64,000 nt of DNA from Spodoptera frugiperda (taxonomy: Eukaryota; Arthropoda; Insecta; Lepidoptera; Noctuidae). Below the pieces are notes generated by a model. That model had not been told where the DNA came from. It did no database searches and worked only from the letters and a program-made list of their open reading frames with translations. Position numbers and translations under genes: made by a program. Position 1 is the stretch's first letter. Every line of letters begins with the position of its first letter. The stretch spans positions 2,664,001-2,728,000 of the forward strand of contig NC_064238.1 of NCBI RefSeq assembly GCF_023101765.2, written 5' to 3'. Below are positions 25,575 through 38,245 of this stretch, piece by piece.

Positions 25575-25820
25575 ATATAAGCCGGTAAACGAGCACCTGA
25601 TGGTAAGTATTCGCCGCCGTCCATTGACACCCTAAATACCAAAGACGTTACAAGTGCGTTGCCGGTCTTTTTGGTGGTTAGGATTTTAAGAGTTCTTGGG
25701 GAATCGAGGATTGGACGAAACACAACGTAAGCGTTGTTTCACGTCGGTTTCCTGTGAGACCGTGGTATCACTGCGGTCGAGCCGGCCCATTCGTGCCGAA
25801 GCATGGCTCTTCCACACTAT
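25575..25820 (-). mobile_element. LINE 3' fragment, 'gagccatgcttcggcacgaa' family
   Basis: On the - strand it reads 'agagccatgcttcggcacga', 'gggccggctcgaccgcagtg', 'aaccgacgtgaaacaacgct' and, near its end, 'atggacggcggcgaatactt' and 'accatcaggtgc'. The same order occurs at 56135-56425, which has an extra C-rich stretch. Confidence 0.85.
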
Positions 25821-26479
25821 ACCTTCTTTAATGTTTATAAAATGATCTAATCGCTACCATTCATGCATAGAAAACAGTAACAACTTTTATACTCCCGGCA
25901 ATAAGACCTGAAACTCCTTGCTCGCATTTACTCGCCTACTATACTAGTCCACTATTCTGTGGCTATATTAAGTAAAACACAACTCATAATAACAATATTT
26001 TCATAAACACAATCCTACCAATGGCTCACCGCGAGACAACCCTAGTGACGTGACTTGCAACCTTCCGCACGATAATTCTCGCTTCCTGCGGTCATTGCAA
26101 GTCACTGTAGGGGTGAAATGATTAGAAATTAGTACCTATTAGTATACCTTTTCTAATATTAATGCAGTTACATTTATTTCATTGAGGGTTGCTTTAATTG
26201 CGAGCCAACGAACTCTGTCTGAAGATATTCTGAGTTATTATTTTTAATTAAAGTTTTTACACCTTTGCTTTTTTTTCGTTTCGTTTCGTTTGATTCATAA
26301 TTTCGCTAATTTAATTTTCGTAACAGGTTGTACGAGGTTTGTTTTCAGTGAAATTGTTTTTAGTGTTTTTAGAATGGATTAATTAATCAAATTAATTAAT
26401 TACGAAAGTAGAAATAAGTCTGCAAATTATATTAATATATATTCCTTAAAATAGAAAATTCCAATTGATAACATATATA
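25821..26479. other. unannotated AT-rich sequence
   Basis: Nothing recognised. Confidence 0.45.
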
Positions 26480-26667
26480 TTATAGAAAAACTAGATTCTG
26501 TCAGCGGCTTCATCTGCATTCCCATAGATAAAAAGTATCCTATCACCCTGTCAGTTCATACTTATCCGTATACCAAATTTCATCAAAATCCGTTCAATAG
26601 TTTCAGCGTGGTTGATGGATAAAATTATATCAAAACAAACAAACTCACATTTATAATATTAATACGA
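26480..26667 (-). repeat. interspersed repeat, 'aatattataaatg' family, reversed
   Basis: The - strand begins 'atcgtattaatattataaat' and 'gtgagtttgtttgttttgat', continues 'tgaacggattttgatgaaat' and ends 'tgccgctgacagaatctag'-like with 'gggaatgcagatgaagccgc'. This is the same family as 18801-18990. Confidence 0.7.
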
Positions 26668-29600
26668 TTATCACGTCTTCAGTATATGAAAAACATTTCA
26701 GAACTTTTACAAAAACTGTAAGCGAAACTCCGTTAACATTATTTAAGTACGATTACCAAATAGGCTAATATAAGCGGCTATAACAATTTTACGTAGCCTC
26801 CCGAATGTTTCTAAAACATAACACATCACATCTCTGTGTCGGACAAAGGGTTACATTACAATTTTAACTGAATTCCTAATGAGAGTAGCTTACATTTAAA
26901 ATGGACTAGTACTACATACAAAGGATCATAAATTTTGTTGTAACTGAAAAATATATAAAATTGAGAGAATTATTGCAACACACATGTGTAAAGCATTTTA
27001 TATCAAATCAACAATAAGTAGGCAATTTTGAAACCTTGAAATATATTTAGTCCAATTTGTCTGAAAAGTTAAACTAGCTGCTCATTCGAAAGTGTAGATT
27101 AGTATGGAGGAGAACGACTAAAAAGCCCCACCCTTTGATATCATATAATTTTACTAAGACATTTTTTCATTCCAACCTTTTTCCAAAGCATTAAACGCGA
27201 CATTACTAACGACGATCAGTGACCACTACTAATTGCCTAACTAATCACCCGACGTATCTCGCCTTGCGACACGGTACGCTGATCAATTAAACAGAATGCG
27301 AAGCTCGCTCCACTCACAATTCGATTACGTCGCGTCCCAGCCGCGTTTTAGAAAGTAATTCGAGTAGACTTTCGCCACTACGTAACAGTGTTAAGGGTTG
27401 ATTTCGGAATTTGAATTTCGCTGCGCATTTTAGTGATGCACTGCATTAGTTAGCACGTTTCAAAGACTTCTTTGAAATAAGTGCGAGGTTTATTGATGAG
27501 GTACGCTGAAAGCTTGTTAAGGCATGTGTAATATTTGATGAAAGAGAAGTTAACTACAAGTATTTAGTCTTAACAAACTCCATTTGTGTCGAATATAATC
27601 ATCACATACCCGACGACAATCGCGCTTGTGACTCCCACTAAACAACAATTGTAACAAAATAAACAGAGACACGACTTTCACTTAACATAGTCATAATTAA
27701 GTCCCGGTTAACAAAAGTCGCGCAAATTCAACAGAAGCATGTAACCCTCCCACACTCCCACAATAATTTACATTTCCCTCCAAGAAACACAAACACAAAC
27801 AAGATAACAAAATAAAAACGAAAATAGCATAAAAGAGGAATAGAGGGACGAATTTATCGAGCCATTACGACCAACGACTGGCGGCATTCATGTGTCATAG
27901 TGGAATATAACCATACAGATGTATGCTTGAAATAGCAGCGACATCGTAGCTTCTGACTTGCGATTTGATTCGCCACTTATATGGTCACTATCTAAAATAT
28001 CTTGTGCTCCAGTTGTGAGATTTTGAGATGATATTCTAGACATTAGTTTAAGTTTAATTAATGTATGTGTTACGGTTTTAGATCTTCACAAAACTAAGTG
28101 GCATTGTGTGACACACGTTTTCATTCCGTAAGGACAAATTTAATTCGTACTAACAATGCGATTTTTACTTTGAACAACCAGTTTGACAACTACGGCTGTT
28201 GTCGATTGGTCAAATAACGCACATGATGTAAATAAAAGCTACATTGCAACGTATCTCATGTCTTATTGACAATCAATTATCGTACATCAAACTTGATTTG
28301 TTTATACTTCACGGCTTGTAGCTGCTTATGGAAAATCATGACCTTTAAACCTCGGCCAAATGTAGCAACGACCCTTAGTAGCGCTGACATCAATTTACTG
28401 TTCACTCTCTTAAGGCAACCAAGCTTAAGATAAGTAGATAAATAACACCCAAGTACCCGTTAATGTCTCGTAGATAAAAGGCGGCTCCAAGAACCACATT
28501 CTCTTAGAAGTCGTTTCCAAAGACAAGCTTGCTCCTGCTGAATAACCAATTTAATTCACATTTCTCCATATTTGGCCGCATTATAGCCGACCAGTCGACA
28601 ATACTGCATTGTAGCAGTAACTTAATCCGATATAGAGAACGCGATAAATTCAGGACCTTCTATCAATAATTTTAGGGATCAAAATCAACTGAGAAAGGCA
28701 AACGCGGCGCCTACGCAAGAGTGTCGTATGAGTATTTTTAGCTTCGACCAAGAAGTTTTATTTGATTGCTACACAACACATAGTTGTTGGGATTTGTGTT
28801 TCAAATAAGTCATGTTTAAAAATAACAATACTATAAATTCTTTAACAAGCTACGTATTCTATAAATTGTGGCATCAGCGACCGAACTCTTGAAATCAAGC
28901 CATACTTTATTTATCAAGAGACACCAATCACTTTAATCCAATAATTGTGAGCAGCATATAATGTTATAGCATTTATCGACTGATTTATTCATTGGGGCAG
29001 CTTATCTCTTACGTTTTCTCGATTTAATCTAAATGATATTAATTAGTATAAATTACAGCGTTTACAAGTTAAGCTAATGTTTTGTCATAAATATCGTAAT
29101 CGTGGAATGTGATTTCGAATTAAGCAATTTTGTACGTAATGTTATTTTGACCATAGATTTAGTATCCAATCGATTAATGATTAGAACTATCATGTTTACT
29201 TTGGTGACATATTTATTGCTATATTAAAGATATTGAAACTTAAGGAATGCAGATATTGCAGATAGGGTGATGGTGGGTCAGGCAAACCCAAGTAACTTCT
29301 GTGGCAATAGAAACTATAAACTTACCACTATTTTAAACAACCTTTATCTATCTCTCATATAGAATTTCTAGCATAATAATCCGATCGGCTTCACCAATCA
29401 AGATCGACAGTCACCTTACTGAATCCATTTCGTTTGGCCACAAACCGCGCGACTCTTTATTATTCCGTGGGAAATAATCTCCACCTGGGCCGGTCACATC
29501 CGGCAACGAGATTTTCCATTTCCACGACGTGTGCGCCACTTCCTGAAGGGGGGGAGGGAGAAATGTCCTTACAAGTTCTCCTATTCTTGCGTTTCTATGC

Positions 29601-30737
29601 TCACGTTAGCAATCAGTCGGCATTGTCCGGCGTGGCTCGATAATTTTCGTCGCTTGCATTCCGTGATGTATTCGTTTTTCGTGTAGGTACACGAATCTAT
29701 CGAGGTGCAATGTAATTATGAGTGTTGTGGAACATGTTGTGTCTTTATATAATAAAGTACATTACAAATAGTGTTATGTCGTTCAATTTCATCAGAAATA
29801 ATGTTTTTTGAGAGAGAAAAACTAAAATACAGCAAATTACTACCACAAATATTACTAAAACAAGACACAAGAACACATTTAAGCTATTCTCGTAACATCA
29901 CAAAAAGGAATCCACTGCCAAGTGTTCCGAAACATACCTTCCTCAGGAAAAAAAGAAACACAAAAAAGACGGGAGAAAACTAGCAAATAAGCCGGCTGGC
30001 TTCCGGAGACGTAAATATAAAAATGAATGAAAAATATATTATATAAACATTTTCGGGGGCGTTAAATTTGCATTTTAATGGAGATCCACGCGTAGGTAAC
30101 AAGTTTAACTAATAGCCGTGAAATGAGGGGAGGCGGAATGGGCGGCCGGGGCACAGTGGTGCCTTTGTTCAGCGCCGGGCCAAAAATGTCATAAATTCAA
30201 AAAGGTTTACTGTCTTTGTCTTATGAGTTCACTGTTTATGAGTGTAAAGAAAACCTGTGTGCACATTCTTTATCCTTTATGAGCATAGCTTATTTTATAA
30301 ATGCTTATTAAAAGCGAATAAGTAATTGAGCTCACATTGAGGCTACACCCTAATTTGTTTACGGTATCTTACGATTATCAAACAAGAATTTTGTTAAACG
30401 AAATAGAGCAACTTCACGTTCAATGGTACCTAACCTGTGAAATACTAGAACAAAGATAAACATAAACTGCACTTTTCCAACCAACTTGTAACCTCAAACC
30501 AACTCAAAACAAAATAAACCCGACAGTACTGAAAACGCAATCCCGAAAAGCAAATAGCCTAATCCTGCAACCACAACAGCGCAACGGGTCAAGTTTCTTT
30601 TCAACATAATTTTCCTTCATATCGTAGGAAATACAAAACATTGTGTGAGTACAGTCGGTATAGAGGACAGTGGTACACTAGTAATCCTGGCTGAACAATC
30701 GGCCACCGCTCGCTCCGCGGAATATGGTACTAAATAA
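26668..30737. other. unannotated sequence, 4 kb, with GC-richer patches
   Basis: No coding region supported. Patches at about 27180-27370, 29430-29660 and 30110-30180 have more G+C than the surroundings and no repeat signature I know. They are candidates for conserved non-coding DNA. Confidence 0.4.
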
Positions 30738-30755
30738 GAAGAGAGCGCTCTCTTC
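30738..30755. promoter_or_regulatory. 18-bp perfect palindrome with GAGAG core
   Basis: The sequence 'gaagagagcgctctcttc' is its own reverse complement. GAGAG is the core of GAGA-factor sites in insects; here two face each other around GCGC. Function is inference. Confidence 0.35.
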
Positions 30756-32274
30756 GTGCGTCAAAGACTAAGTTGGAAAGCATAATATGGTTAGCTAAGT
30801 TATTTAATGCCTAATTTGAGTTAAACTTTATGAGAGTTATGAATCTTAGAGTTGTTGTCGACGCAACGATCCTTACTGACTTTGTACTGCAAAATAAATC
30901 GTTCAGATTTTAAGCCAAATTACGGAAATGAGTAATTGTCTGTTTTCTTAACAGATCAGGTTGAATCAGAGAACAGTATTAACACAAAATACTGAAACAG
31001 GTAGATAGTCCAATTACTGCAAGAGCTTTTCATCTCTGTGTATAGTGTTGAGTACAACACTAGAATCAAACCACAAAAATCCACTATCAAAGAACAATCG
31101 CCTCTGTTCCAATGATCTACACGCCGTCGCCACATAAAGCTGTCCCGGCGTTATCTTGGCATATTGCATACCGTGCGGACGCATATGATAAGTGCATAAC
31201 CCGAACGTTTGTTGGAAAAACACACTTTCATCGCGGAAAGCGCCCCGAGACGATCTTGTTTTTCAACTAAATGTTTGTGTTTACATAGAAAGAATTTGTC
31301 TTATGAGGGAAATGGTAAAGGGATGGGGTTATAGAGAACCTATTGGGGATGGATTTGTATTCATGGTTGGAGTTATGACGTTGTAAAATATTGGGATGTT
31401 TGCATTTTGTTTTGTTTTTGGTGCTTCCTTGGCAGTATTTTTGGCGTGTCCACAAATGAAATCGAAACTCTTATAGAGCTTCTTATAGCTAATAAGGCAA
31501 CCAATATAATAACTTATCAAATTAATCAATAAATCGTTGCACATACAAAGCCACCCACGATACATAGTAGGACCAACTCTTCAAGCTTAATACAATCATC
31601 AGAGCAGCGATAAATCCTCTTAATCTTAACACACGACGTATAAATAAGACCAAGTCGTGAGTCACGTGACCTCGGGTAACAGCTAATTGTATGTGTGCGT
31701 TTAAGAAATTCGCAAATAAATAAATGTCCCACCCACACGAAGTCCGTGTGGTCAGAGAACACTCTCAGTGCTTTATTGTAATTATTGTCTTCCACTCAGA
31801 AAGCTATGAGATGGAGATGTTTTGTGTGGCTAAGAAGTATTAAGTTGTTTGTATAATTTCATAATTAGTTAGCTACTTCTATTATCTTTAGCTAGTGATA
31901 TAATTGAGGTACATCAATTTTCCTTCCTTTCTAATTACAAATGAACCTTTTGGCAGATGCTAGTCACAATTTAAACCTCATTGCTAAAGCTAAAGCTTTT
32001 GAGAAAATTATTTGAAGATTTTAGATATTTATACTGTAGAAAAAATATTTTGTGATTTATCTATTCCCTGTGTTTTTAAATAAAAACGGTAAAATAACGG
32101 TTGGCTTAATGCAAAAGGTATTTTTGGCAGTCAAACCGTTCGAAGATGCATGTATGTGTTAATGTTTTAATCAAACTAAAATAAAATTTTATATGAATCA
32201 CAAAGAAACAGTTCCATAATGCAAATATTTTTAGTTTCTTAATGAGTAGCATATCGCTGTCACTGCGCCATCAC
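30756..32274. other. unannotated sequence
   Basis: No gene supported. Overlapping open frames on both strands at 31014-31800 have no recognised domain. Confidence 0.4.
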
Positions 32275-32400
32275 AATTTTAAGCACTGACAATTTATTGC
32301 TCACGCAATTACAAGATGGCGGACAAAAATCGCAGTGCGCATGCGCGACAAAAGGCTGTCAGCCGGCGCTTGCACTCCGGTGACATATTTACGATATTCT
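32275..32400 (+). promoter_or_regulatory. possible promoter-like patch with GCGCATGCGC site
   Basis: Within AT-rich DNA this patch has 'acaagatggcgga' (ATG at 32316-32318) and the perfect palindrome GCGCATGCGC at 32337-32346, the consensus for NRF-1 and its insect homologue Erect wing. AAGATGGCGG resembles the core of YY1/Pho-type motifs found at housekeeping promoters. The ATG opens a frame that could be a short first exon, but no strong splice donor or downstream exon was found. Confidence 0.3.
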
Positions 32401-32724
32401 TGTTTTATTTAATTAGATATGCCATGTCTGAAGTGAAATTCCATTTGGAATTTAACGATTATTTCAATAATTTATTAGGAAAAGGTGTTGTAAATATTGC
32501 TTTTAACAATAGGATTTATAGTATTTAGAAAGATAAGTGGTAAAAAAATTAATCGTAGTCCTAATGGAAATCAAAATTGGGAAAATATTATTTAGTCATA
32601 TTCTAATATTGATGAACGGGATCTCAAGGTCTAAATTCAATGTCTTTAAAAAAATCTGAGTGTTTAAATTTTAGATGAATTCCAAACTCATTCGTTAATC
32701 CTGTACATCTGTTTTGGTGTGTGC
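32401..32724. other. unannotated AT-rich sequence
   Basis: Nothing recognised. Confidence 0.4.
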
Positions 32725-32905
32725 TATAGATGGCTTTGCTGCTATCAATACATCGCATACTCACGCTGCGCATCTTCCTCGCACAGATACTTTGCGGCGG
32801 CACTGCGGCGCAACTTCATAGCACATCTTATTCACGCAGCTACATAGCTTAGTATCAGTGGAAACGGTCACACAAGTTAGTTATTAGATCTTCGTAGCAT
32901 AGCTA
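32725..32905. repeat. candidate interspersed repeat, GC-richer
   Basis: A compact block with recurring 'catagcacatc' (about 32818 and 32908) and 'gctacatag' (about 32839 and 32902), plus 'gcggcggcactgcggcgcaa'. It differs sharply in composition from the flanks. It looks like a short repeat, but no second copy is in the window and the edges are not defined. Confidence 0.35.
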
Positions 32906-33258
32906 CATAGCACATCCCCTTATCCTAACTAGCAGGCAAGTTACAAAATTATCTCTATTCGATAATGTCAAGTAACTACAATAAAAAAGTTAAAACAGTT
33001 TATTTATATTTTAATACAAAGCATTCTATATCCCCCTCAGAGTTTACGACGCTACTTGACATGAAACAGATGGTTCGAACCAACATATATGTGGAATAAA
33101 GTGGCAAACAGTAGTTTACAGAGGGCGGATACAAACATCAAACTAAGATTAATTTTCGAAGATGCCTCTCTTTTATTGAGTGTGTTGTAGTGTGATCTGT
33201 ACTATTAGTATGAGTTTGCTTTACGTTTAGAGTAATCGAAACGAGAGCACATTCTGTG

Positions 33259-33355
33259 TGTCTTCATTCAGTGTATGTTTGTAAACGCATAACAGGAGAA
33301 AATCTTAGTCCATACCAGAATGTTCTCCTGTGTCGTGGGCAATGTTTAAAAAAAC
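33259..33355 (+). mobile_element. SINE 3' fragment, 'acaggagaaaat' family
   Basis: Contains 'gtatgtttgtaaacgcataa', 'caggagaaaatcttagtcc', 'tcctgtgtcgtgggcaatgt' and 'ttaaaaaaact', matching the tail of 24380-24590. The head is missing. Confidence 0.65.
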
Positions 33356-35160
33356 TGTGATTTAACATGTACAGCAAACTGTACAGCTTAGAAGTTTTTT
33401 GATAACTTCAATATCTTTCATTACTCTACATTTGAAAAGTAAAAACTTGGATTAAAAAAATCATAGCCCGAATTTACCGGATTGGTTTCGATTGACCTAA
33501 ATCGGAAATGAAATCCCAAACTAAGACTAAACCAAATCGAATTTTAGTAAGTAAAACTTTCGTCAAAGCACCAAAAATATTTCGTCAAAGTCAGTCAGTC
33601 GTATTAAAAATAGGTTAAAATTCTTTTTGGTGAGCCACAGTGCCATATACTCATTTCTGTAATATCCCTACATAAATCATGCTGAACCTAATATTTTGGT
33701 AGTCGTGGTACAAAGCAACCACAAGTTGGTCAATCCGAACTGGAACTAGGTTCGTTTATTTACTTAGGAACCGTTTGGTAACCACATGTTTTGTTGTTTA
33801 AGAGCCAGACTACTTTATTTTATATGGGATTGATTTATTTTGTATAATTAAAAAATAGGTTTACTTTTTTATTCTGTATTTAATGAGGACTATTATTTTT
33901 GTGCTTACCAGATGGCACTCATGTAGAAGTTTCTGTCCAATTACTATAGTTATCAAAAACATTTAAATTCTATTGCCAAATTAAGTTTGTACTATTCAGA
34001 AACTCTGAGACCTAGGTTCCACTCTTAACGAAAAATTCTATCTATTTAATGTGTAAGATTAGGAAAAGAAGCGTATTTTTTACTTTAAGAGGTGATGCCT
34101 TGCTTTATAAAGTATGATAATTTTTATTTTTAAATATATTTGATGTGACAAAGGATATGTGGTAAAGGTACGGTATGGTATGTGGTATTTTTGCAATCCA
34201 GCAGGCCTTTAAAATTATTTAATGAATTGTAAACTTTATTTTGGTGTACATTGAACACCACCCGCAACAGTAAATAACACAATTTACAATTTGTTTCTGG
34301 TATTTGGATTTAATTTAAATAACCGCAAATTATTAACGCCATTGTTACTATTTTACTTATCTCGGTAATAATGTATTAATGTTTAAACAGCATTAATTAA
34401 TTATAGGTATAATTAAATTTTCTTTCGAGAGCACATTGAGTGTTGTTCATTTCAGACTCGGCGGTTATTTTATTTGTTTAAAACATTTTACTGCCGTACT
34501 CAGACAGATTTAATGATTACTTAAAGTATTCCTTAGTAGCGATTTTGTACTGAAAATAATTGCTAATGACTGTTGAATAAATATTTTTAATTTCTTTTAT
34601 AATGAGATGACGAAAATATTTAATACACTGGCTCCTATACTAGAACTCCTTTGCACACTGACTCACGTCATGTCAAGGTCACGACATCGATTGATGTTAA
34701 GCAGATTGAATTCCCATGATTACTCTCACGTAATTTAAAAATAGACCTAATTTGTTGTTACTTAGAGTATATTATTAGGTTAATAGAAGTTTGTAACAAA
34801 TATTCTGGGAAGTAGGAAATCACGATAGTTCAAATAGATTATTAGGCCGTGAGTCATCTTTGTTATAGACAAGATAATGACTGTCAAAATATCCTGACAG
34901 CTATTTATGTTTTGTGCCTAAATAGAAAATTAACTATCATCTAAAATATAGTAGTAGCCAAACTAATCAAGTTGAAAATTATTGATTGAAGAAGACATTA
35001 AACGTCATGACTTTTAAACAATAAAAAATGGTAAAGGAACGAATATAAAAATAACATCTCCTTTGACAATAACGCTATTATTATTACGATTTATATTGCG
35101 TTGACCAATTTGTTCAAAAGTACATTATAGTTCAAAAATTAAAAGTCCAGGTAAGGTCTA
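33356..35160. other. unannotated AT-rich sequence, 1.8 kb
   Basis: Nothing recognised. Confidence 0.45.
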
Positions 35161-35375
35161 AGAAATTAAACCCGCGTACAGACCACCACAGATGCGGCTC
35201 AGTAGGGCTGATGCCCGATCCGGAACTGTGGACAACGTAAAAGTTTACCGCGGCTTTGGCTCAACGCAGAAGAAGGAATGAAGTGGTTTTTAGTCTGTAA
35301 GAGTCTGACACTCTCTCTCGCCTCACCCAAGGAGAGAGAAGACATTGGATGATTTTCCTCCCTTAAAAAAAGCTC
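35161..35375 (+). mobile_element. SINE, 'agtaagagtctgacactc' family, copy 1
   Basis: Reads 'cagtagggctgatgcccgat', 'gaagtggtttttagtctgta', 'agagtctgacactctctctc', 'gcctcacccaaggagagaga', 'ttggatgattttcctccc' and an A-rich end. Five further members lie at 37978-38245 (-), 48878-49036 (+), 52700-52815 (+), 61494-61650 (+) and 62896-63070 (-). Confidence 0.85.
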
Positions 35376-35753
35376 CTAGCTGTAGTATCTACGATGACGT
35401 AGTGGAATAATATTTTGTTGTTATTGATACTGGGAGATCTATTTTTATCAATTCGCACGATCGTAAAACTTTTACAACTATCGGCATCTTAATTCTAAGT
35501 GTATGGATGGTTTATGAGTTCGTTGACATACGAGTCACCACCCAGGAATCATAATATTTACATTAGTGGCTAGTCTTGGACAATTGAAGCGTTGTACGGA
35601 CGAACGATTTTTGTTAGTCATGTTACTCAAAGTTAATCATTGGTATGGTCACGCTGGATTGAACGTCGTAATGGGCTACTTGATTCAATATAGAAAAAAA
35701 AGTTTCGTTTTACATTAAAATTTACATTTTTTAGAATAACTGATATTATATGA

Positions 35754-35840
35754 AATGGGTAAAAGTGAGAGTACATTGTAGAGTGGCATTATGTGCCGTA
35801 GTATGCACCTCTGCCTACCAGATTCGGGATAAAAGACTTG
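35754..35840 (+). mobile_element. SINE 3' fragment, 'gcctcgttggtcg' family
   Basis: Contains 'gtaaaagtgagagtacattg', 'ggcattatgtgccgtagtat', 'cacctctgcctaccagattc' and 'gggataaaagacttgacg', the tail of the SINE at 58031-58310. Confidence 0.75.
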
Positions 35841-37977
35841 ACGAAACAATCTTCATTCCTAATATCAGTAACAGAACGAAGGTATTTAAGATATCGTTTT
35901 AAAAATTGGTCAGTATACAATATTACATACAATTTAATTCTCATTTTATCAAATCGAAAACTAGCAGGTGGCAGGCAATTAGTACATCTTCTTTTACTAG
36001 CCTATCCAACTTACGTCACAATAGTCCAGGAGGCAAACACAAACATGAACTCCTCACCTTTACTAGTGACACAATTGAGTATCACATGTTTACAAAGCTT
36101 TACAAAATTTCTTTCCTGGTCCCAAAACATAAAAAACCTGGTCCCTATTCCGTTCCGCTCGTTACAATTCCTCACCCGTAAGAAACATGTAACTGATACT
36201 CGTCAAATCGTGGCCGCTAGAGCGAGACAGATATCTGGTTCTATTACCGTCTTCCCAAATTGTAATATGAGAACTGATGCTTTGTTTCTTTCTAGCCTTG
36301 TTTATAAGTTGTTGTTGTGTGCTGTACATCACTGGCTGTTAAGATTTTTGCCACTAAAAAAGTATGAACGAGAATTCGAAATGCGAATTCCAGATATGAT
36401 TTAAAAAAAAAGACGGCCTTTTTTGCAAAGAAGATTTAAATGTATAAACGTACTTTGATGTCAACGAAATGTACCGATTCAAAGAAAAACATCATCATTT
36501 TAAAATTGTGGTCATCCTCAATATAATTTAATTAATAACGAGCAATGTATTGTCAACATCCGAAAATACATCGCATGCTGAACACAAAGGGATCGGTTTC
36601 GATATAATTGTATTTTCGAACAAAAAAAATTGGGTTGACATGCATCAGCGATTTAGTGTACCGATGTTATGCCGTCCGTCCGTTGTTGTATAAAATTGAT
36701 TTTGACATTGTTTGTGGTTGCACTTGTATGTTTACCCGCCTGTACATCAGAGCTGCGTCAGTTTGTAGATTTATAATGTAGATTTTTGATAAAGTTACCA
36801 GTTTTTACCTACTGCGGTTCCCAGAAAGGAATTTTGACTTGGAATTTAAGTTCGTTATTATTTTAACTCAATTTTATAACAAAAAACACCAGCTGCTTGT
36901 CTAAACAGTCTCATGTACAGTTTTATTAACTCACTGAATTACTTCAAACTTTCTCTTAAACGTTCAAATTAAAATTAAACAGCAATAAAATGAAACGTAA
37001 AATCTTGCAAAAACCAAAAATGTAAACCATTTATCGGTCAGCAAAAACATGAACCATGTTCCCATGGGTCATAAATAAGCGATCGGGCTCGACGTTAGCG
37101 CGTCTCATTTCGCTACATTTCAAAATTAGCGAGCGATACCACGCCAATAAAACATGGCAGGCAGCAATGCTCCAACATAAAACAGTCCTGGATTTATGTA
37201 TGGTATAAAATTTTATATTATTCCTCTCCATCTATGAATTGGATGATACTTTGTTCTGATTGCCTGGTACAGAAAATCTTTTTATGTTTGCGTAGATATG
37301 AAAATGCGTGTCTGGGTTAGGTAATTGGGGATTTTCGAGAATTCACAATACAATTCTTACTCATTTAAACAGATCCTTTTCCAGAAGCGAAATTTTTCTT
37401 CTTTTCAAGTTAAAGCATACAATATGAAATGGTTACTTAATATAGGCTACAGATATCAACTTTTAAACAGGAATTCACAACGCATCACAGTTTACCCACA
37501 TCCAATTTCGAATGTAATCGCGCAAATTCCCAACTCGCGACAAAATGGAACTCAAAAACCGGTAGTCTTTCTCTCTCGCACAAATACGTAAATTAAACGT
37601 AACTACATGCAGAAGTTGACCATTTAGTAGCAGGTGGGGTGCAAGTTTGTGACTGCACTATTGTAGATCCACATCCGCATTGCAGCCTCCGTGAATACTT
37701 CTAGAACAGGACCGTCTGCTCACCGCAGCCGAATAATTCCCCAAACTTGCTTTCACTGGCGCCGAATGTTGAACGTTTGTTGTAGATTTGTGGCTCTGCT
37801 GCATAAATATTAGAAAACTAGATCGTTACTGTTGTTCGTAGGTGCCTCGGATTTACAGATTGGTTTAACTATTCAGGATTGTGTGTGCATGGTAACAGCA
37901 GTGTTATTAATAAATTTGATTAGGCGTATAAAAGATTAAGTTGATATAGTATATAATTTTAGCCTGTTTGGAAGGGG
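35841..37977. other. unannotated sequence, 2.1 kb
   Basis: The longest open frame (to 36404) has its first ATG near 36044, leaving about 120 codons of no recognisable family. A GC-richer, non-repetitive patch lies at 37615-37770. No gene is supported. Confidence 0.4.
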
Positions 37978-38245
37978 AAATATCATCCAATAACTTCTCC
38001 CACTTTGTGCTAGGCGAGAGGGAGTATCAGACTCTTGCTGACTAAAAACCACCCCGTTCTTACTCTTGCTTATTGAACCGGAGCCTCGCTAACCCGCTAG
38101 GTAGTCCCCAGCTCCGGCATTAGCCCTGCTGGGCCCTATCTGCGGTGGACTGAAGGGTCTTTGAGGCACGCGCGGAACGCGACGCTCCGTACGCACGGGT
38201 CAGGTTCTGGTCGGGCGGCGAACTACCCTTACTGGTCATCCACAA
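37978..38245 (-). mobile_element. SINE, 'agtaagagtctgacactc' family, longest copy
   Basis: On the - strand it runs from a GC-rich head ('gacccgtgcgtacggagcgt', 'gtccaccgcagatagggccc') through 'agcagggctaatgccggagc', 'aacggggtggtttttagtca' and 'gagtctgatactccctctcg' to 'ttattggatgatatttcccc'. It is the only copy here with the extended head. Confidence 0.85.

Noticed and set aside
35838..36404. Open frame of about 188 codons on the + strand
   Set aside because: It begins at a TTG at the end of a SINE; the first ATG leaves about 120 codons, no family resemblance, and an alternative frame overlaps it. Probably chance.
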